Shown: in pieces, positions 1 to 7,304 of the stretch
Position numbering within the stretch: position 1 is the stretch's first letter
How the letters are laid out: the number at the start of each line of letters is the position of its first letter
Origin: Candidatus Zixiibacteriota bacterium
GTDB taxonomy: Bacteria; JAAXHH01
Length of the DNA: 32,563 bases
NCBI GenBank assembly: GCA_016867335.1
Contig: VGJU01000018.1
Location: 1-32,563, forward strand
Reading direction: 5' to 3'
Position numbers and translations under genes: made by a program
Notes under the pieces: model-generated
Told to the model about the DNA's origin: nothing
Databases searched by the model: none
The model's input: only the letters and a program-made list of their open reading frames with translations

Positions 1-1
1 C

Positions 2-442
2 GCGGCGGGTTCCGGCGCGGTTTTGCTCATTCCCGTCATGTTGCGCGATGGTTCCGGTGGGCCGCCATCGCTCGAACTCTCCGATGTGATTGTCGCCTCG
101 GCGCAGGCCCAGCGGGTTCCGGTCACCATCGGCGCGCCGGTGAAGGCCAGCGCCATCCCCACCTCCTTCACGCTTCACGCGGCTCGTCCCAATCCGTTCA
201 ACCCGTCCACGCAGATTGCGTACGAGGTTCCCCAGCAGGCTCACATCACGCTGATCGTCTACAATGTGCTGGGACAGGAGGTTGTGCGCCTCGTGGATGC
301 CGTACAGCAAGCAGGCCGCTATACCGTAACCTGGGACGGGCGCAACACGCGAGGTGAGGCAGCATCCAGCGGTGTTTATCTGTACCGACTTGCCAGCAGC
401 ACCGGTTTTGTCGAGTCGCGCCGGATGCTCCTGCTCAAGTAG
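2..442 (+). CDS. C-terminal end of a secreted protein with FlgD-like/T9SS type A sorting domain (5' partial)
   Basis: The reading frame is open from base 2, so the gene starts upstream of the window; the TTG start in the ORF track is only the first start-like codon. The last ~90 residues contain the NPFNPSTQI motif, then VYNVLGQEVVRLVD, AGRYTVTWDG and SGVYLYRL, ending in a hydrophobic MLLLK. This is the usual pattern of the FlgD-Ig-like / Por secretion system C-terminal sorting domain, which directs cell-surface or secreted proteins of FCB-group bacteria through the type IX system. The catalytic or binding part of the protein is outside the window, so its role cannot be told. It ends 149 bases before the cassette array. 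Confidence 0.85.
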   Translation, partial: AAGSGAVLLIPVMLRDGSGGPPSLELSDVIVASAQAQRVPVTIGAPVKASAIPTSFTLHAARPNPFNPSTQIAYEVPQQAHITLIVYNVLGQEVVRLVDAVQQAGRYTVTWDGRNTRGEAASSGVYLYRLASSTGFVESRRMLLLK

Positions 443-591
443 GACGGGCATCTGCGTGGTCGATAACCGGGTGCGGACCGCAGCCGGGGCGTACGACGGA
501 TGCACCGGAGAGTATCCGTCTGAAAAAGAGGGGTTCATGGCGCAAGCAATTCCGGACGAAACGTGATCAAACAGGCTTTTAAGGAGGAAAC

Positions 592-965
592 ATGAATTGG
601 CATCTGGAAGTTCTCAGGAAGTATGCAGTCTTCAATGGACGGGCAAGAAGGAAGGAATACTGGTATTTCTGTGCCTATTCTATGTCATCATCTTCATTGT
701 TCTTTCAGTCATCGATGGTGTTACCGGAAGCTACAGTCGGGAAGATGGAATGGGCTTACTAGGAGGGATTTACACGCTTGCCGTGTTCGTTCCCAGCATA
801 GCCGTAGCCGTGCGCCGACTTCACGATACTGAGCGTAGCGGTTGGTGGCTTCTAATCGCATTGGTTCCGTTTATCGGCGCAATTGTCCTACTGGTATTCA
901 TGGTTCAAGACAGCAAGCCTGGGAAGAACCAATACGGTGCAAATCCGAAAGAAGCAACCGTCTAA
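592..965 (+). pseudogene. DUF805 family inner-membrane protein, frameshifted
   Basis: A strong Shine-Dalgarno (AAGGAGG) precedes ATG 592. From there the frame reads MNWHLEVLRKYAVFNGRARR and KEYWYF, the classic DUF805 N-terminus, but it leaves the family sequence near base 670 and stops near 760. The family sequence resumes in another frame (ORF track 597-965) with FYVIIFIVLSVIDGVTGS, then SIAVAVRRLHD and SGWWLLIALVPFIGAIVLLV, ending PGKNQYG. One missing base between about 664 and 678 explains the break. DUF805 proteins are small proteins with about four membrane helices and no firmly established function. The TAA stop lies inside the following attC core. A sequencing indel is an alternative to a real pseudogene. 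Confidence 0.85.
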
Positions 966-1092
966 CACGACACGCGCCAGACGAGGCCGGCACTCCGCAT
1001 CTCTTCGCGATGGGGCGCCCCCCTTGGGCGACCGGTCCCGACACTCACGGAGTAATCCAGAGCTGGCCTCGCAGGTGTGCCTACCGTTATCC
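960..1092 (+). repeat. attC-like recombination site 1
   Basis: The left core GTCTAAC contains the stop codon of the DUF805 gene; the right core is GTTATCC, a poor match to GTTRRRY. Inner arms pair: CGAGGCC at 982 with GGCCTCG near 1065, and ACTCCG near 992 with CGGAGT near 1048. At 133 bases it is at the long end for attC. It is less regular than sites 2 and 3. Confidence 0.6.
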
Positions 1093-1133
1093 GTCAAAGC
1101 CAGACGCAAAACCAGCAATCTTGGAGATGTTTC

Positions 1134-1946
1134 ATGACAATTGACCTTGCAAAACTTTGGGATTTCAACAAACCCGATGTAAGCGAGGAACGCTTCCGCT
1201 CAGCGCTTTTAACTGCGTCTGGTGATGACGTGTTAATACTTCAGACACAGATTGCTCGAACATACGGGCTTCGTCGCGATTTTTCCAAATCCCAACAAAT
1301 CCTTACAGACATTGAGCCGCAACTTGAAAAGTCCAGCATTGAAGCGAGAGTGCGTTATTATCTCGAGCTGGGACGGACCTATTCGTCTGCCACGCATCCA
1401 CCTGAGTCGCAGACAGCCGAAGTCAGGGAACTGGCTCGCTCTGCTTTTTTGCAGGCGGCTGAACTTGCGCAACATGGAAAACTCGACAGCCTGGCTATTG
1501 ACGCGCTTCACATGATGACCTTTATAGACACCGCATCCGAAGAACAGATTGAATGGAATCGCAAGGCGATGGTGCTCATGCAATCATCATCCCAGCCAGA
1601 AGCAAAGAAGTGGGCAGGCGCTCTCCACAACAATACAGGATACGCACTTCACCTTTTAGGACGTAATGAAGACGCGCTGGTAGAATTCAAACTAGCCCTT
1701 GCCGCACATGAGCAGGGCGGAAATCCCCCAAACATCCGAATTGCGCATTGGATGATTGCTTGGACATTACGATCTCTTGGACGGTTGAATGATGCAATTG
1801 AGATTCAGTTACGCCTCGAAAAAGAGTGTGATGTAGCAGGCGAACCTGACCCCTATGTTTTTGAAGAACTTGAACTGCTTTATGAAGCGGCAGGCGAAAA
1901 GGAAAAATCTGAATTCTATACGACTCGCCGTAAGGCAACATCGTAA
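1134..1946 (+). CDS. Tetratricopeptide-repeat protein, cassette gene
   Basis: This 270-aa soluble, helix-rich protein has no signal peptide. The start chosen is ATG 1134 (MTIDLAKLWDF), preceded by TTGGAG; the ORF track start at 1077 would run through the attC site. Two TPR-like units are visible near residues 178-211 (NNTGYALHLLGRNEDALVEF) and 214-250 (AHWMIAWTLRSLGRLNDAIE), and further helical pairs occur earlier. TPR folds serve as protein-binding scaffolds; the partner cannot be predicted. Base composition is visibly more AT-rich than in the catabolic genes to the right, in keeping with separate origin as a cassette. It sits between attC sites 1 and 2. Confidence 0.75.
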   Translation: MTIDLAKLWDFNKPDVSEERFRSALLTASGDDVLILQTQIARTYGLRRDFSKSQQILTDIEPQLEKSSIEARVRYYLELGRTYSSATHPPESQTAEVRELARSAFLQAAELAQHGKLDSLAIDALHMMTFIDTASEEQIEWNRKAMVLMQSSSQPEAKKWAGALHNNTGYALHLLGRNEDALVEFKLALAAHEQGGNPPNIRIAHWMIAWTLRSLGRLNDAIEIQLRLEKECDVAGEPDPYVFEELELLYEAAGEKEKSEFYTTRRKATS

Positions 1947-1960
1947 CCTAAAGAAATGAC

Positions 1961-2088
1961 GGCTAACAAGCGTGCATCTGACGTGTGGGTACAGTACGAA
2001 TTTTCAAGCACTTTTCTAGCTTCGAGTTATTCCTGCTTCCAAGCATTCTCCACGCCCGCCCACACGCAGGTAACGCAAACCGTTAGCC
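1961..2088 (+). repeat. attC recombination site 2
   Basis: The outer cores GGCTAAC (1961) and GTTAGCC (2082) are exact reverse complements. The inner arms CTGACGTGTGGG (1978) and CCCACACGCAG (2059) pair along their whole length except for one unpaired A, the extrahelical-base pattern recognised by integron integrases. A variable ~70-base spacer lies between. One of the most convincing sites in the window. Confidence 0.8.
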
Positions 2089-2218
2089 CGACATAGATCC
2101 GAGGAGACAAATACTTGCACTGGATCGCCCCCACCGAAAAAGACGCCGCTCAGGACTAAGTTCGGCGAGAAACGCCGTCATCACCAGTAAAACTGTCCGA
2201 ACCATTAGGAGAACAAAT

Positions 2219-3907
2219 ATGAACAAGAAAATCGCTCTTTCGGTTAGTGTTTTAGGCGTCTTTGGCGTTTTTCTCTCTTGTGCGTGGGCTACAGAGCTTT
2301 TTTCTGGGGCAGATCAATTTGTTGCCATGTTCGCGCCTTGGTCGGTCTTCTTGCTGGTTCTTGCGAATGTTTCAACAGTGAAGGAGCAGAATACGGCGGA
2401 TGCCATAAAGAGAACGGAGGAACTGATCGCCGCGACAGACAAACTGAGACAGAAACTGTGGGACGACCCGCACCGCCCCCGGTATCACTTTATGCCGCGC
2501 CAAGCGTGGATGAACGATATCAACGGGGCAATTTTCTGGAAGGGTCGCTACCACATTTTCTATCAGTATAACCCTGAGGGCGGCTATTGGAAATGGATGC
2601 AGTGGGGGCACGCTTCCAGTGTGGACCTCGTACACTGGGTACATCATCCGATCGCCCTCACGCCGGACCGGGACGGCCCGGACCGAGATGGGTGTTTCAG
2701 CGGCGGAGCATTTGTCAATAAACAGGGGGTGCCAACGTTCATCTACCATGGCGTTCCCGACGGCACCTGCATTGCTACCGCAGATGATGATCTGCTCGTC
2801 CACTGGACCAAACATCCGGCAAACCCTGTCATTCGCGTACCCAAGGAGGGCGAGCCGGGACATGGCAAATACGTAGTCTTTGATCCGACCGCCTGGGTCG
2901 AAGACGATACCTATTTTGCCTTGATCGGCAACCGCATACCCGGTATCGAAGGTGACGGGACAGCGCTGTTCAAATCCAAAAACCTTGAACAGTGGGAGTT
3001 CGTCGGGTCGTTCTACAAATCCGATCGCCGTTGGACCGACGCCCGCGAGGATTGCGCCGTCCCCGACTTCTTCCGCCTCGGGAATAAGCACATGCTGCTG
3101 TTCTGCAGTCACCTGCAGGGAAGCCAATATTATCTCGGACGCTGGAATGGAAAGGATTCTTTTGGAGCGGAAACGCATGGTTGGATGCACTGGCCCGGGG
3201 GGCACATGGGCGGACCGAGAAGTCTGCTGGACGACCAAGGGCGCCGCATCTACTTCGACTGGATATGGGAGATACAAGGCAAGGATCGCGAAAGGGCATT
3301 CGGCTGGTCCGGGGTCATGACGGTGCCGAGAATACTCTCACTCGCCGCCGACGGCAGTACGCTCTTAATCGAGCCGGCGCCTGAACTCGAGGTTCTCCGC
3401 TTCAAACCGCGTAAGCGTCAGAATATCCATATGGCCGCGGATGCTGAAATCAAACTTGATGATATCAGCGGTGATAGCCTCGAACTGGCCGCGGAAATCC
3501 AGCCGACAGGCGCTAGCGAATTCGGCCTGAAAGTTCGCTGCTCGGAAGACGGGACAGAACAGACACTTATCATTTGCGAGCCTTCTGCCCATAAGCTCAA
3601 AATCGACATAAGCAAATCGACGCTCGACGAAGCCATCAGAGAACGGTACCATTGTTACCGAGGTAACGGACCACCTGTGAAAGCCCAGGAAGCGCCGTTT
3701 GAGCTTCGCGACGGGGAAAATCTGAAACTGCGTATCTTTGTGGACAGATCGGTAGTTGAGGTGTTCGCGAACGGGCGGCAGTGCATCACGCAACGAATCT
3801 ATCCTACCCGCGGCGACAGTCTGGGTATCGCGCTTTTTGCCCGAGGCGGCAGTGCGAAAGTAATATCACTTGAGGCCTGGGAAATGGCGCCAACAAACAG
3901 TTATTAG
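2219..3907 (+). CDS. Divergent glycoside hydrolase family 32 (beta-fructosidase-like), membrane-anchored or exported
   Basis: This 562-aa protein starts at ATG 2219, with AGGAG eight bases upstream. Residues ~4-22 and ~33-52 are two hydrophobic segments, so it may be exported or anchored in the membrane. The GH32 propeller begins with WMNDING (nucleophile candidate D100) and YHIFYQYNP. FDP at 221-223 replaces the usual RDP, and REDCAVPDFF (E277/D278) replaces the usual EC motif that supplies the acid/base. The C-terminal sandwich carries the family-like IFVDRSVVEVFANGR. GH32 enzymes release fructose from sucrose, levan or inulin; these substitutions place it in a divergent subgroup, so the substrate is uncertain. 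It lies between attC sites 2 and 3 with brnTA, only 29 bases upstream of brnT, making an unusually large (~2.5 kb) cassette segment. Confidence 0.85.
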   Translation: MNKKIALSVSVLGVFGVFLSCAWATELFSGADQFVAMFAPWSVFLLVLANVSTVKEQNTADAIKRTEELIAATDKLRQKLWDDPHRPRYHFMPRQAWMNDINGAIFWKGRYHIFYQYNPEGGYWKWMQWGHASSVDLVHWVHHPIALTPDRDGPDRDGCFSGGAFVNKQGVPTFIYHGVPDGTCIATADDDLLVHWTKHPANPVIRVPKEGEPGHGKYVVFDPTAWVEDDTYFALIGNRIPGIEGDGTALFKSKNLEQWEFVGSFYKSDRRWTDAREDCAVPDFFRLGNKHMLLFCSHLQGSQYYLGRWNGKDSFGAETHGWMHWPGGHMGGPRSLLDDQGRRIYFDWIWEIQGKDRERAFGWSGVMTVPRILSLAADGSTLLIEPAPELEVLRFKPRKRQNIHMAADAEIKLDDISGDSLELAAEIQPTGASEFGLKVRCSEDGTEQTLIICEPSAHKLKIDISKSTLDEAIRERYHCYRGNGPPVKAQEAPFELRDGENLKLRIFVDRSVVEVFANGRQCITQRIYPTRGDSLGIALFARGGSAKVISLEAWEMAPTNSY

Positions 3908-3936
3908 CCAACTATCGGTTCCTAAAGAGGTGATGT

Positions 3937-4234
3937 GTGCGATATTCTTTTGCATGGGATCCCCAGAAAGCAAGAGATAATCAGCATAAACATGGGATAG
4001 GCTTTGAACGAGCGGCTACGGTCTTTCGTGATTCGCAAGCCCTATCGATTTATGATACGGAGCACAGCAAGGATGAGGATCGCTGGATTACCCTGGGTCT
4101 GGACCGTGAAGGCGTTGTGCTGGTGGTTGTACACACATTTCATGATGTTGATCAAGAGACTACGCGCATTCGTCATCTCCACGCGCAAAGCAACCAGACG
4201 TGAGCAACGTCAATATTTAGAGAGGCAATCATGA
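3937..4234 (+). pseudogene. brnT: BrnT family toxin, 3' frameshift
   Basis: GTG 3937 with AAAGAGG upstream starts a BrnT-like protein: RYSFAWDPQKARDNQHKHGI, FERAATVFRDSQAL, RWITLGLDREGVVLVVVHT. BrnT is a RelE-fold ribonuclease toxin that pairs with BrnA. The frame drifts after TTRIR and stops at 4203. The expected C-terminus, VISTRKATRREQRQYLERQS, is in the next frame and ends at 4234, overlapping the brnA start as ATGA, which is the normal coupling of this operon. One extra base near 4168-4175 accounts for the change. The lost tail carries conserved Arg/Lys residues, so the toxin as sequenced is probably weak or inactive. Confidence 0.85.
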
Positions 4235-4461
4235 AACGAGAATATGATTTTTCTAAAGGTGAGCGGGGGAAGTTTTATCTTCCTGATGCAGAGCTGGATA
4301 TTCCTATCTATCTGGATCCAGAGGTGGCGGCTTTTGTTCAAAAAGCTGCGGCATCCAAAGGGGTTGATATGGAAGAGCTCGTCAACGATTGGATACGTAA
4401 AGATATAGCTTTGATTGAGACGGTCCTTCAGGAAGGCTCCAAAACTTTGTCCTCCACCTGA
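4231..4461 (+). CDS. brnA: BrnA family antitoxin
   Basis: This 76-aa protein (MKREYDFSKGERGKFYLPDA, then DIPIYLDPEVAAFVQKAAAS and LVNDWIRKDIALIE) matches the BrnA antitoxin, with a ribbon-helix-helix-like C-terminal half for DNA binding and toxin neutralisation. Its ATG overlaps the end of the corrected brnT frame (ATGA), so the pair was translationally coupled. BrnA normally represses its own operon and blocks the BrnT ribonuclease. This copy is intact although the toxin frame is broken. Confidence 0.88.
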   Translation: MKREYDFSKGERGKFYLPDAELDIPIYLDPEVAAFVQKAAASKGVDMEELVNDWIRKDIALIETVLQEGSKTLSST

Positions 4462-4555
4462 GAGATGGCCGATTCTGAACGTGATTGGGCCCTATCCAAA
4501 GCCTTGACTCTGAGATAGTCATTAGCCGGGATTCTTATCCAGAAAGAATATTTCC

Positions 4556-4627
4556 ACCCAACAACGGTTTGAAACAGACTGGCGTCTGCTTCGGTCACAC
4601 CGGCTGTTTAAACCAAGGTCGTTAGGC
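4556..4627 (+). repeat. attC recombination site 3
   Basis: The left core ACCCAAC (RYYYAAC) and right core GTTAGGC (GTTRRRY) both fit the consensus. The inner arms GGTTTGAAACAG and CTGTTTAAACC pair perfectly apart from one unpaired G. At 72 bases it has a classic size. It separates the GH32-brnTA segment from the DUF5655-like cassette, whose start is 31 bases downstream. The 94 bases between brnA and this site hold no recognisable feature. Confidence 0.85.
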
Positions 4628-4657
4628 CGAGCGCCATGTCGCTAGGGTCGTCGTGAG

Positions 4658-5116
4658 ATGAGCCAAACAAGGAAGCGGACGAACAGCAGACCGGCGCTGT
4701 GGCGTTGCCCCAAGTGCGGCGAGCGCTTCACGACCCGGAATCAGTGGCACGCATGCGGGTCCTTTGACCTCGACACGTTGTTCGCGCGCAGTCAGCCAGT
4801 CGTGCGTCGCCTCTACGAGCGATTCCTTGAGATCGTCCACGAGTCAGGCCCCGTGACGGTCATTCCACAGAAAACGCGGATCGCGCTCTAGGTTCGAATG
4901 CGGTTCGCCGCCCTGATGCCGCAGAATGATGCGCTGAAGGGCCATCTGGTTCTGGCGCGATGTGTTACTTCGGAGCGATTCGAGAGGATTGAGACGTACT
5001 CGCCTCGCAACCATGTACACGTGTTTCTACTCCGGTCGGAGGACGACTTCGACAAGACGTTTCAGGGGTTCATCAGCGAAGCGTACAGGGTCGGCAGGCA
5101 GGAACATCTTGAGTAG
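4658..5116 (+). pseudogene. DUF5655-like protein with zinc-ribbon-like N-terminus, interrupted by in-frame TAG
   Basis: The two ORF-track pieces 4658-4891 and 4898-5116 are in the same frame and together make one ~150-residue protein. The N-terminus has LWRCPKCGERF and WHACG, a short Cys/His metal-binding-like knuckle. The middle reads GPVTVIPQKTRIAL and the end HLVLARCV, YSPRNHVHVFLL and EAYRVGRQEHLE, as in DUF5655-type proteins. The TAG at 4889-4891 sits where related proteins, from memory, have a residue such as Gln; CAG to TAG is a single C-to-T change. Function of the family is not established. The gene fills one cassette between attC sites 3 and 4. Confidence 0.8.
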
Positions 5117-5119
5117 CCA

Positions 5120-5184
5120 GCCTAACACAGCATGGAGCGAGTGGCGCTGCGCTTGCCAATCCGCTCAACGGCAGGGCGTTAGGG
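5120..5184 (+). repeat. attC recombination site 4
   Basis: The left core GCCTAAC and right core GTTAGGG are complementary at six of seven positions. Inner GGAGCG pairs imperfectly with CCGCTC with an unpaired base. At 65 bases it is a typical short attC. It begins three bases after the stop codon of the DUF5655-like gene. Confidence 0.78.
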
Positions 5185-5371
5185 GGACATGGGACATTCA
5201 AGATGGCACCGGGAATCGCATAATTGCCCAGATGTACAAAGGTGGGCAAATGCCTTTGGATGGTAGGGCCACTTGGGGCCGAGCGACTTCGATGAGAGAA
5301 ACGACGCCTACCATGCTGCTGGCCTTTCGAATGTAAGAAGTTGTTGCATTAAACCAAGCTGCGCCTAATGA

Positions 5372-5596
5372 ATTCGGTTTCCACGAGAAATTGCGATCCG
5401 TGCTGTACGTAAACTCGAACAATTACATGCTGCCACTGTACTTGATGACTTGAAAACACCACCAGACAACCGGCTCCATGAGCTTGGACGCGACTGTAAC
5501 GGACAACACTCGATTTCCGTCAATGACCAATGGCGCATCTGTTTCAGGTTTGAAAATGGCGATGCCTATGAGGTCGAGGTCTGTGACTATCACTAG
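5372..5596 (+). pseudogene. higB: HigB/RelE-type toxin remnant lacking its start
   Basis: This open frame is missing from the ORF track because it has no start codon at its 5' end. It encodes IRFPREIAIRAVRKLEQLHA, then TPPDNRLHELGRDC, GQHSISVNDQWRICFRF and a final VEVCDYH. This is the body of HigB, an mRNA interferase of the RelE/ParE superfamily, ending 12 bases before higA as expected. The first ~18 residues, including the start Met, are absent: the frame is closed upstream by TAA TGA at 5366-5371. The frame before those stops ends in GCCTAA, like a cassette end, so a deletion joining another cassette's tail to higB is possible. A frameshift is the alternative. About 190 bases upstream hold no recognisable gene. 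Confidence 0.78.
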
Positions 5597-5608
5597 GAAA
5601 GAGGCATA

Positions 5609-5923
5609 ATGAGCATTCCCAACACCAGACGGATGAAGCGTCGGCCTACTCATTCAGGCGAGATATTGCGCGAAGACTTCATGCCTGACAACAATCTGAC
5701 CGTCATCGGGCTGGCAAGTGCCCTTGGTGTTTCCCGACAAACGGTTAACGAACTTCTTCGTGAGCGTCGTGCAATCAGCCCAGGGATGGCTCTACGTCTG
5801 TCTCGTCTTTTTGGCAACTCCCCGGAATTCTGGCTTAACTTACAACGCGCAGTGGATCTTTGGGACGCGGAAGCCGCGATCAAGAAGGATGTACGACAGA
5901 TTAAGCCGTTGCACATCGCCTAA
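5609..5923 (+). CDS. higA: HigA family antitoxin (XRE-type HTH)
   Basis: This 104-aa protein starts at ATG 5609, after GAAAGAGG. It contains the HigA signature: HSGEILREDFMPDNNLT, then a helix-turn-helix (ASALGVSRQTVNELLRERR) and PGMALRLSRLFGNSPEFWLN. HigA binds and neutralises the HigB mRNA interferase and represses the operon promoter. The order toxin-antitoxin is the usual reversed order of HigBA. Its stop TAA lies inside the left core of attC site 5, a normal cassette arrangement. The gene is intact while its partner toxin lacks a start. Confidence 0.92.
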   Translation: MSIPNTRRMKRRPTHSGEILREDFMPDNNLTVIGLASALGVSRQTVNELLRERRAISPGMALRLSRLFGNSPEFWLNLQRAVDLWDAEAAIKKDVRQIKPLHIA

Positions 5924-6013
5924 CACATCGCACTGGAGCCGACCGCACCAATGACAGTCGGTGCTGCCAGTCCATCGTCCGTGGCGCGGCGGCTCACTCC
6001 ATCTCGGTTGCAA
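5918..6013 (+). repeat. attC-like recombination site 5
   Basis: The left core GCCTAAC overlaps the higA stop codon. Inner TGGAGCCG pairs with CGGCTCAC, leaving an unpaired base; the right core GTTGCAA keeps only the GTT and the first purine of the consensus. It is 96 bases long, and the next gene starts 12 bases downstream. Confidence 0.68.
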
Positions 6014-6025
6014 TAAAAGACTACA

Positions 6026-6955
6026 ATGAACGATTATGTTGCTGTGAGTTTGGGTGTGATATGTGCCGGAATGGGCGGGGAGCTTTTTGTGCGAGGCGCC
6101 GTCGGTCTTGCGCACTGGGCGCGAGTTTCTCCGGGTATTATCGGGGTAACCGTTGCCGCCTTCGCCACCTCGAGCCCCGAACTGTCCGTCGCTATCAATG
6201 CCGGGATGGCTGGACAACCACCAATTGCCCTCGGCGATGTGCTCGGAAGTAACGTGGTGAATGTCGCGCTGATCCTTGCGCTTGCTTTGGTCATTTCCGG
6301 TATTCAGAGCCCTCGTGACAGCGTGAAAAGAGATTTTCCTGTGGCCATGTTGGTCCCGGTTGTCACAGGCGTGCTTATGCTGGACGGCATGCTGTCCAGA
6401 TTCGACGGCGGCCTCATGTTGAGCATGTTTTTCGCGTGGCTGGTGGCCGCGGTTATTGAGGCACGCAAACAACGCAGTGTCACAGAGGAGGTTCTTGGTG
6501 AGCATCGGGGGTGGTTTGCTGTGCTGTCCTGCATTGTCGGTCTCGGCTTCCTGATCGCTGCAGGCACGCTCATTGTGGCGGGATCCCGAGGCATTGCTAT
6601 GGCCTTGGGGATCGATGCCTTTGTTATTGGGGCAACCATTGTGGCGGTGGGCACATCCGTGCCTGAACTCGCCACCACCGTCATTGCCAAGCTGCTAGGA
6701 CACGATGAGGTGAGCTTGGGGACCATCCTGGGCAGTAATATCTTTAACGGCGTTTTTATCGTTGCCGTAGCGGCCATGCTCTCCCCGATCACCATCAGTT
6801 GGCGTGAGGTGGTGGTTACCTTGGTGTTTGGCCTCGTGGCTTTGGTGTGCACGTACCCCACGCGCACCGGCTTCATCGAAGGCAGGCGGGGCGTGTTGCT
6901 GCTGGTGCTTTATGCGGTCTATCTCACGACGATCCTGCAACGCCAAGCAGCCTAA
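6026..6955 (+). CDS. Calcium/sodium antiporter (CaxA/YrbG family)
   Basis: This 309-aa inner-membrane protein has about ten hydrophobic segments. The two alpha repeats of the cation/Ca2+ exchanger superfamily are plain: ATSSPELSVAI with LGDVLGSNVVN near residues 50-80, and VGTSVPELATTVIA with LGTILGSNIFN near 213-245. Each repeat supplies an acidic residue (Glu of SPEL/VPEL) to the ion-binding site. The protein probably exchanges Na+ or H+ for Ca2+. It starts 12 bases after attC site 5 and its TAA stop lies in the left core of site 6, so it seems to be a cassette despite its size. A transporter of this kind is less common cargo than the small genes around it. Confidence 0.92.
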   Translation: MNDYVAVSLGVICAGMGGELFVRGAVGLAHWARVSPGIIGVTVAAFATSSPELSVAINAGMAGQPPIALGDVLGSNVVNVALILALALVISGIQSPRDSVKRDFPVAMLVPVVTGVLMLDGMLSRFDGGLMLSMFFAWLVAAVIEARKQRSVTEEVLGEHRGWFAVLSCIVGLGFLIAAGTLIVAGSRGIAMALGIDAFVIGATIVAVGTSVPELATTVIAKLLGHDEVSLGTILGSNIFNGVFIVAVAAMLSPITISWREVVVTLVFGLVALVCTYPTRTGFIEGRRGVLLLVLYAVYLTTILQRQAA

Positions 6956-7031
6956 CCCACGCGTTGCACCTGACTGCCTACAGCCTACGCTTGGCTCCGG
7001 CTTCCGACAGCAGGTGAGCGCCACGCTGGGC
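6950..7031 (+). repeat. attC-like recombination site 6, degenerate right core
   Basis: The left core GCCTAAC contains the stop of the exchanger gene. Inner GCACCTGACTG pairs with CAGGTG and flanks, with an unpaired A. The right core GCTGGGC differs from GTTRRRY at its second base. It is the last site seen in the array; the next ~270 bases hold no gene, so the array probably ends here. Confidence 0.6.
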
Positions 7032-7304
7032 GGCACGAGCACAACCGTGGATGATGTCAGTCGCAGAACGCGTAGACGATAGCCGCTATGATCACATCGC
7101 TTTTAACATTGACAGCGCGAACTATTGAAGACGGGTCTCCAGACTCATGCGTCTTGGCGTCAAGCAATGGATCGTGATTAGGGCGTTGACGCAGCATGAG
7201 ACGGACATCCGGAGCGATTGTCGTGGCGGCCTACGTTAATTGGCGCAAAAGTGGCCTCGTAGAGGCGTGGTACAACTGAGGAACACAGACACCCTCCTTA
7301 AAGA
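7032..7304. other. Intergenic stretch between cassette array and permease operon
   Basis: I see no convincing gene, RNA or palindrome here. It lies after the last attC-like site and downstream of the minus-strand permease operon. It could be a decayed cassette, or the place where missing downstream genes of the transporter operon once were. Confidence 0.5.

Larger units (their letters stand above)
592..7031 (+). mobile_element. Integron gene-cassette array without visible integrase (CALIN-like)
   Basis: Every gene in this stretch is on the plus strand. Six imperfect palindromes with attC architecture separate them, at 960, 1961, 4556, 5120, 5918 and 6950. Left cores match or approach RYYYAAC (four GTCTAAC/GCCTAAC, one ACCCAAC, one GGCTAAC) and right cores approach GTTRRRY (GTTAGGC, GTTAGCC, GTTAGGG, GTTATCC, GTTGCAA, GCTGGGC). 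Three genes (DUF805, higA, exchanger) have their TAA stop inside the left core, as is common in cassettes. The cargo (DUF805, TPR, two toxin-antitoxin pairs, DUF5655-like) is typical of chromosomal integrons. No intI or attI is seen on the left side, so this is either an array whose integrase lies elsewhere or a cluster of attC sites lacking an integrase. Confidence 0.75.

Noticed and set aside
443-591. attI or another attC site before the first cassette
   Set aside because: No RYYYAAC/GTTRRRY pair with complementary arms is visible, and no integrase gene is adjacent.
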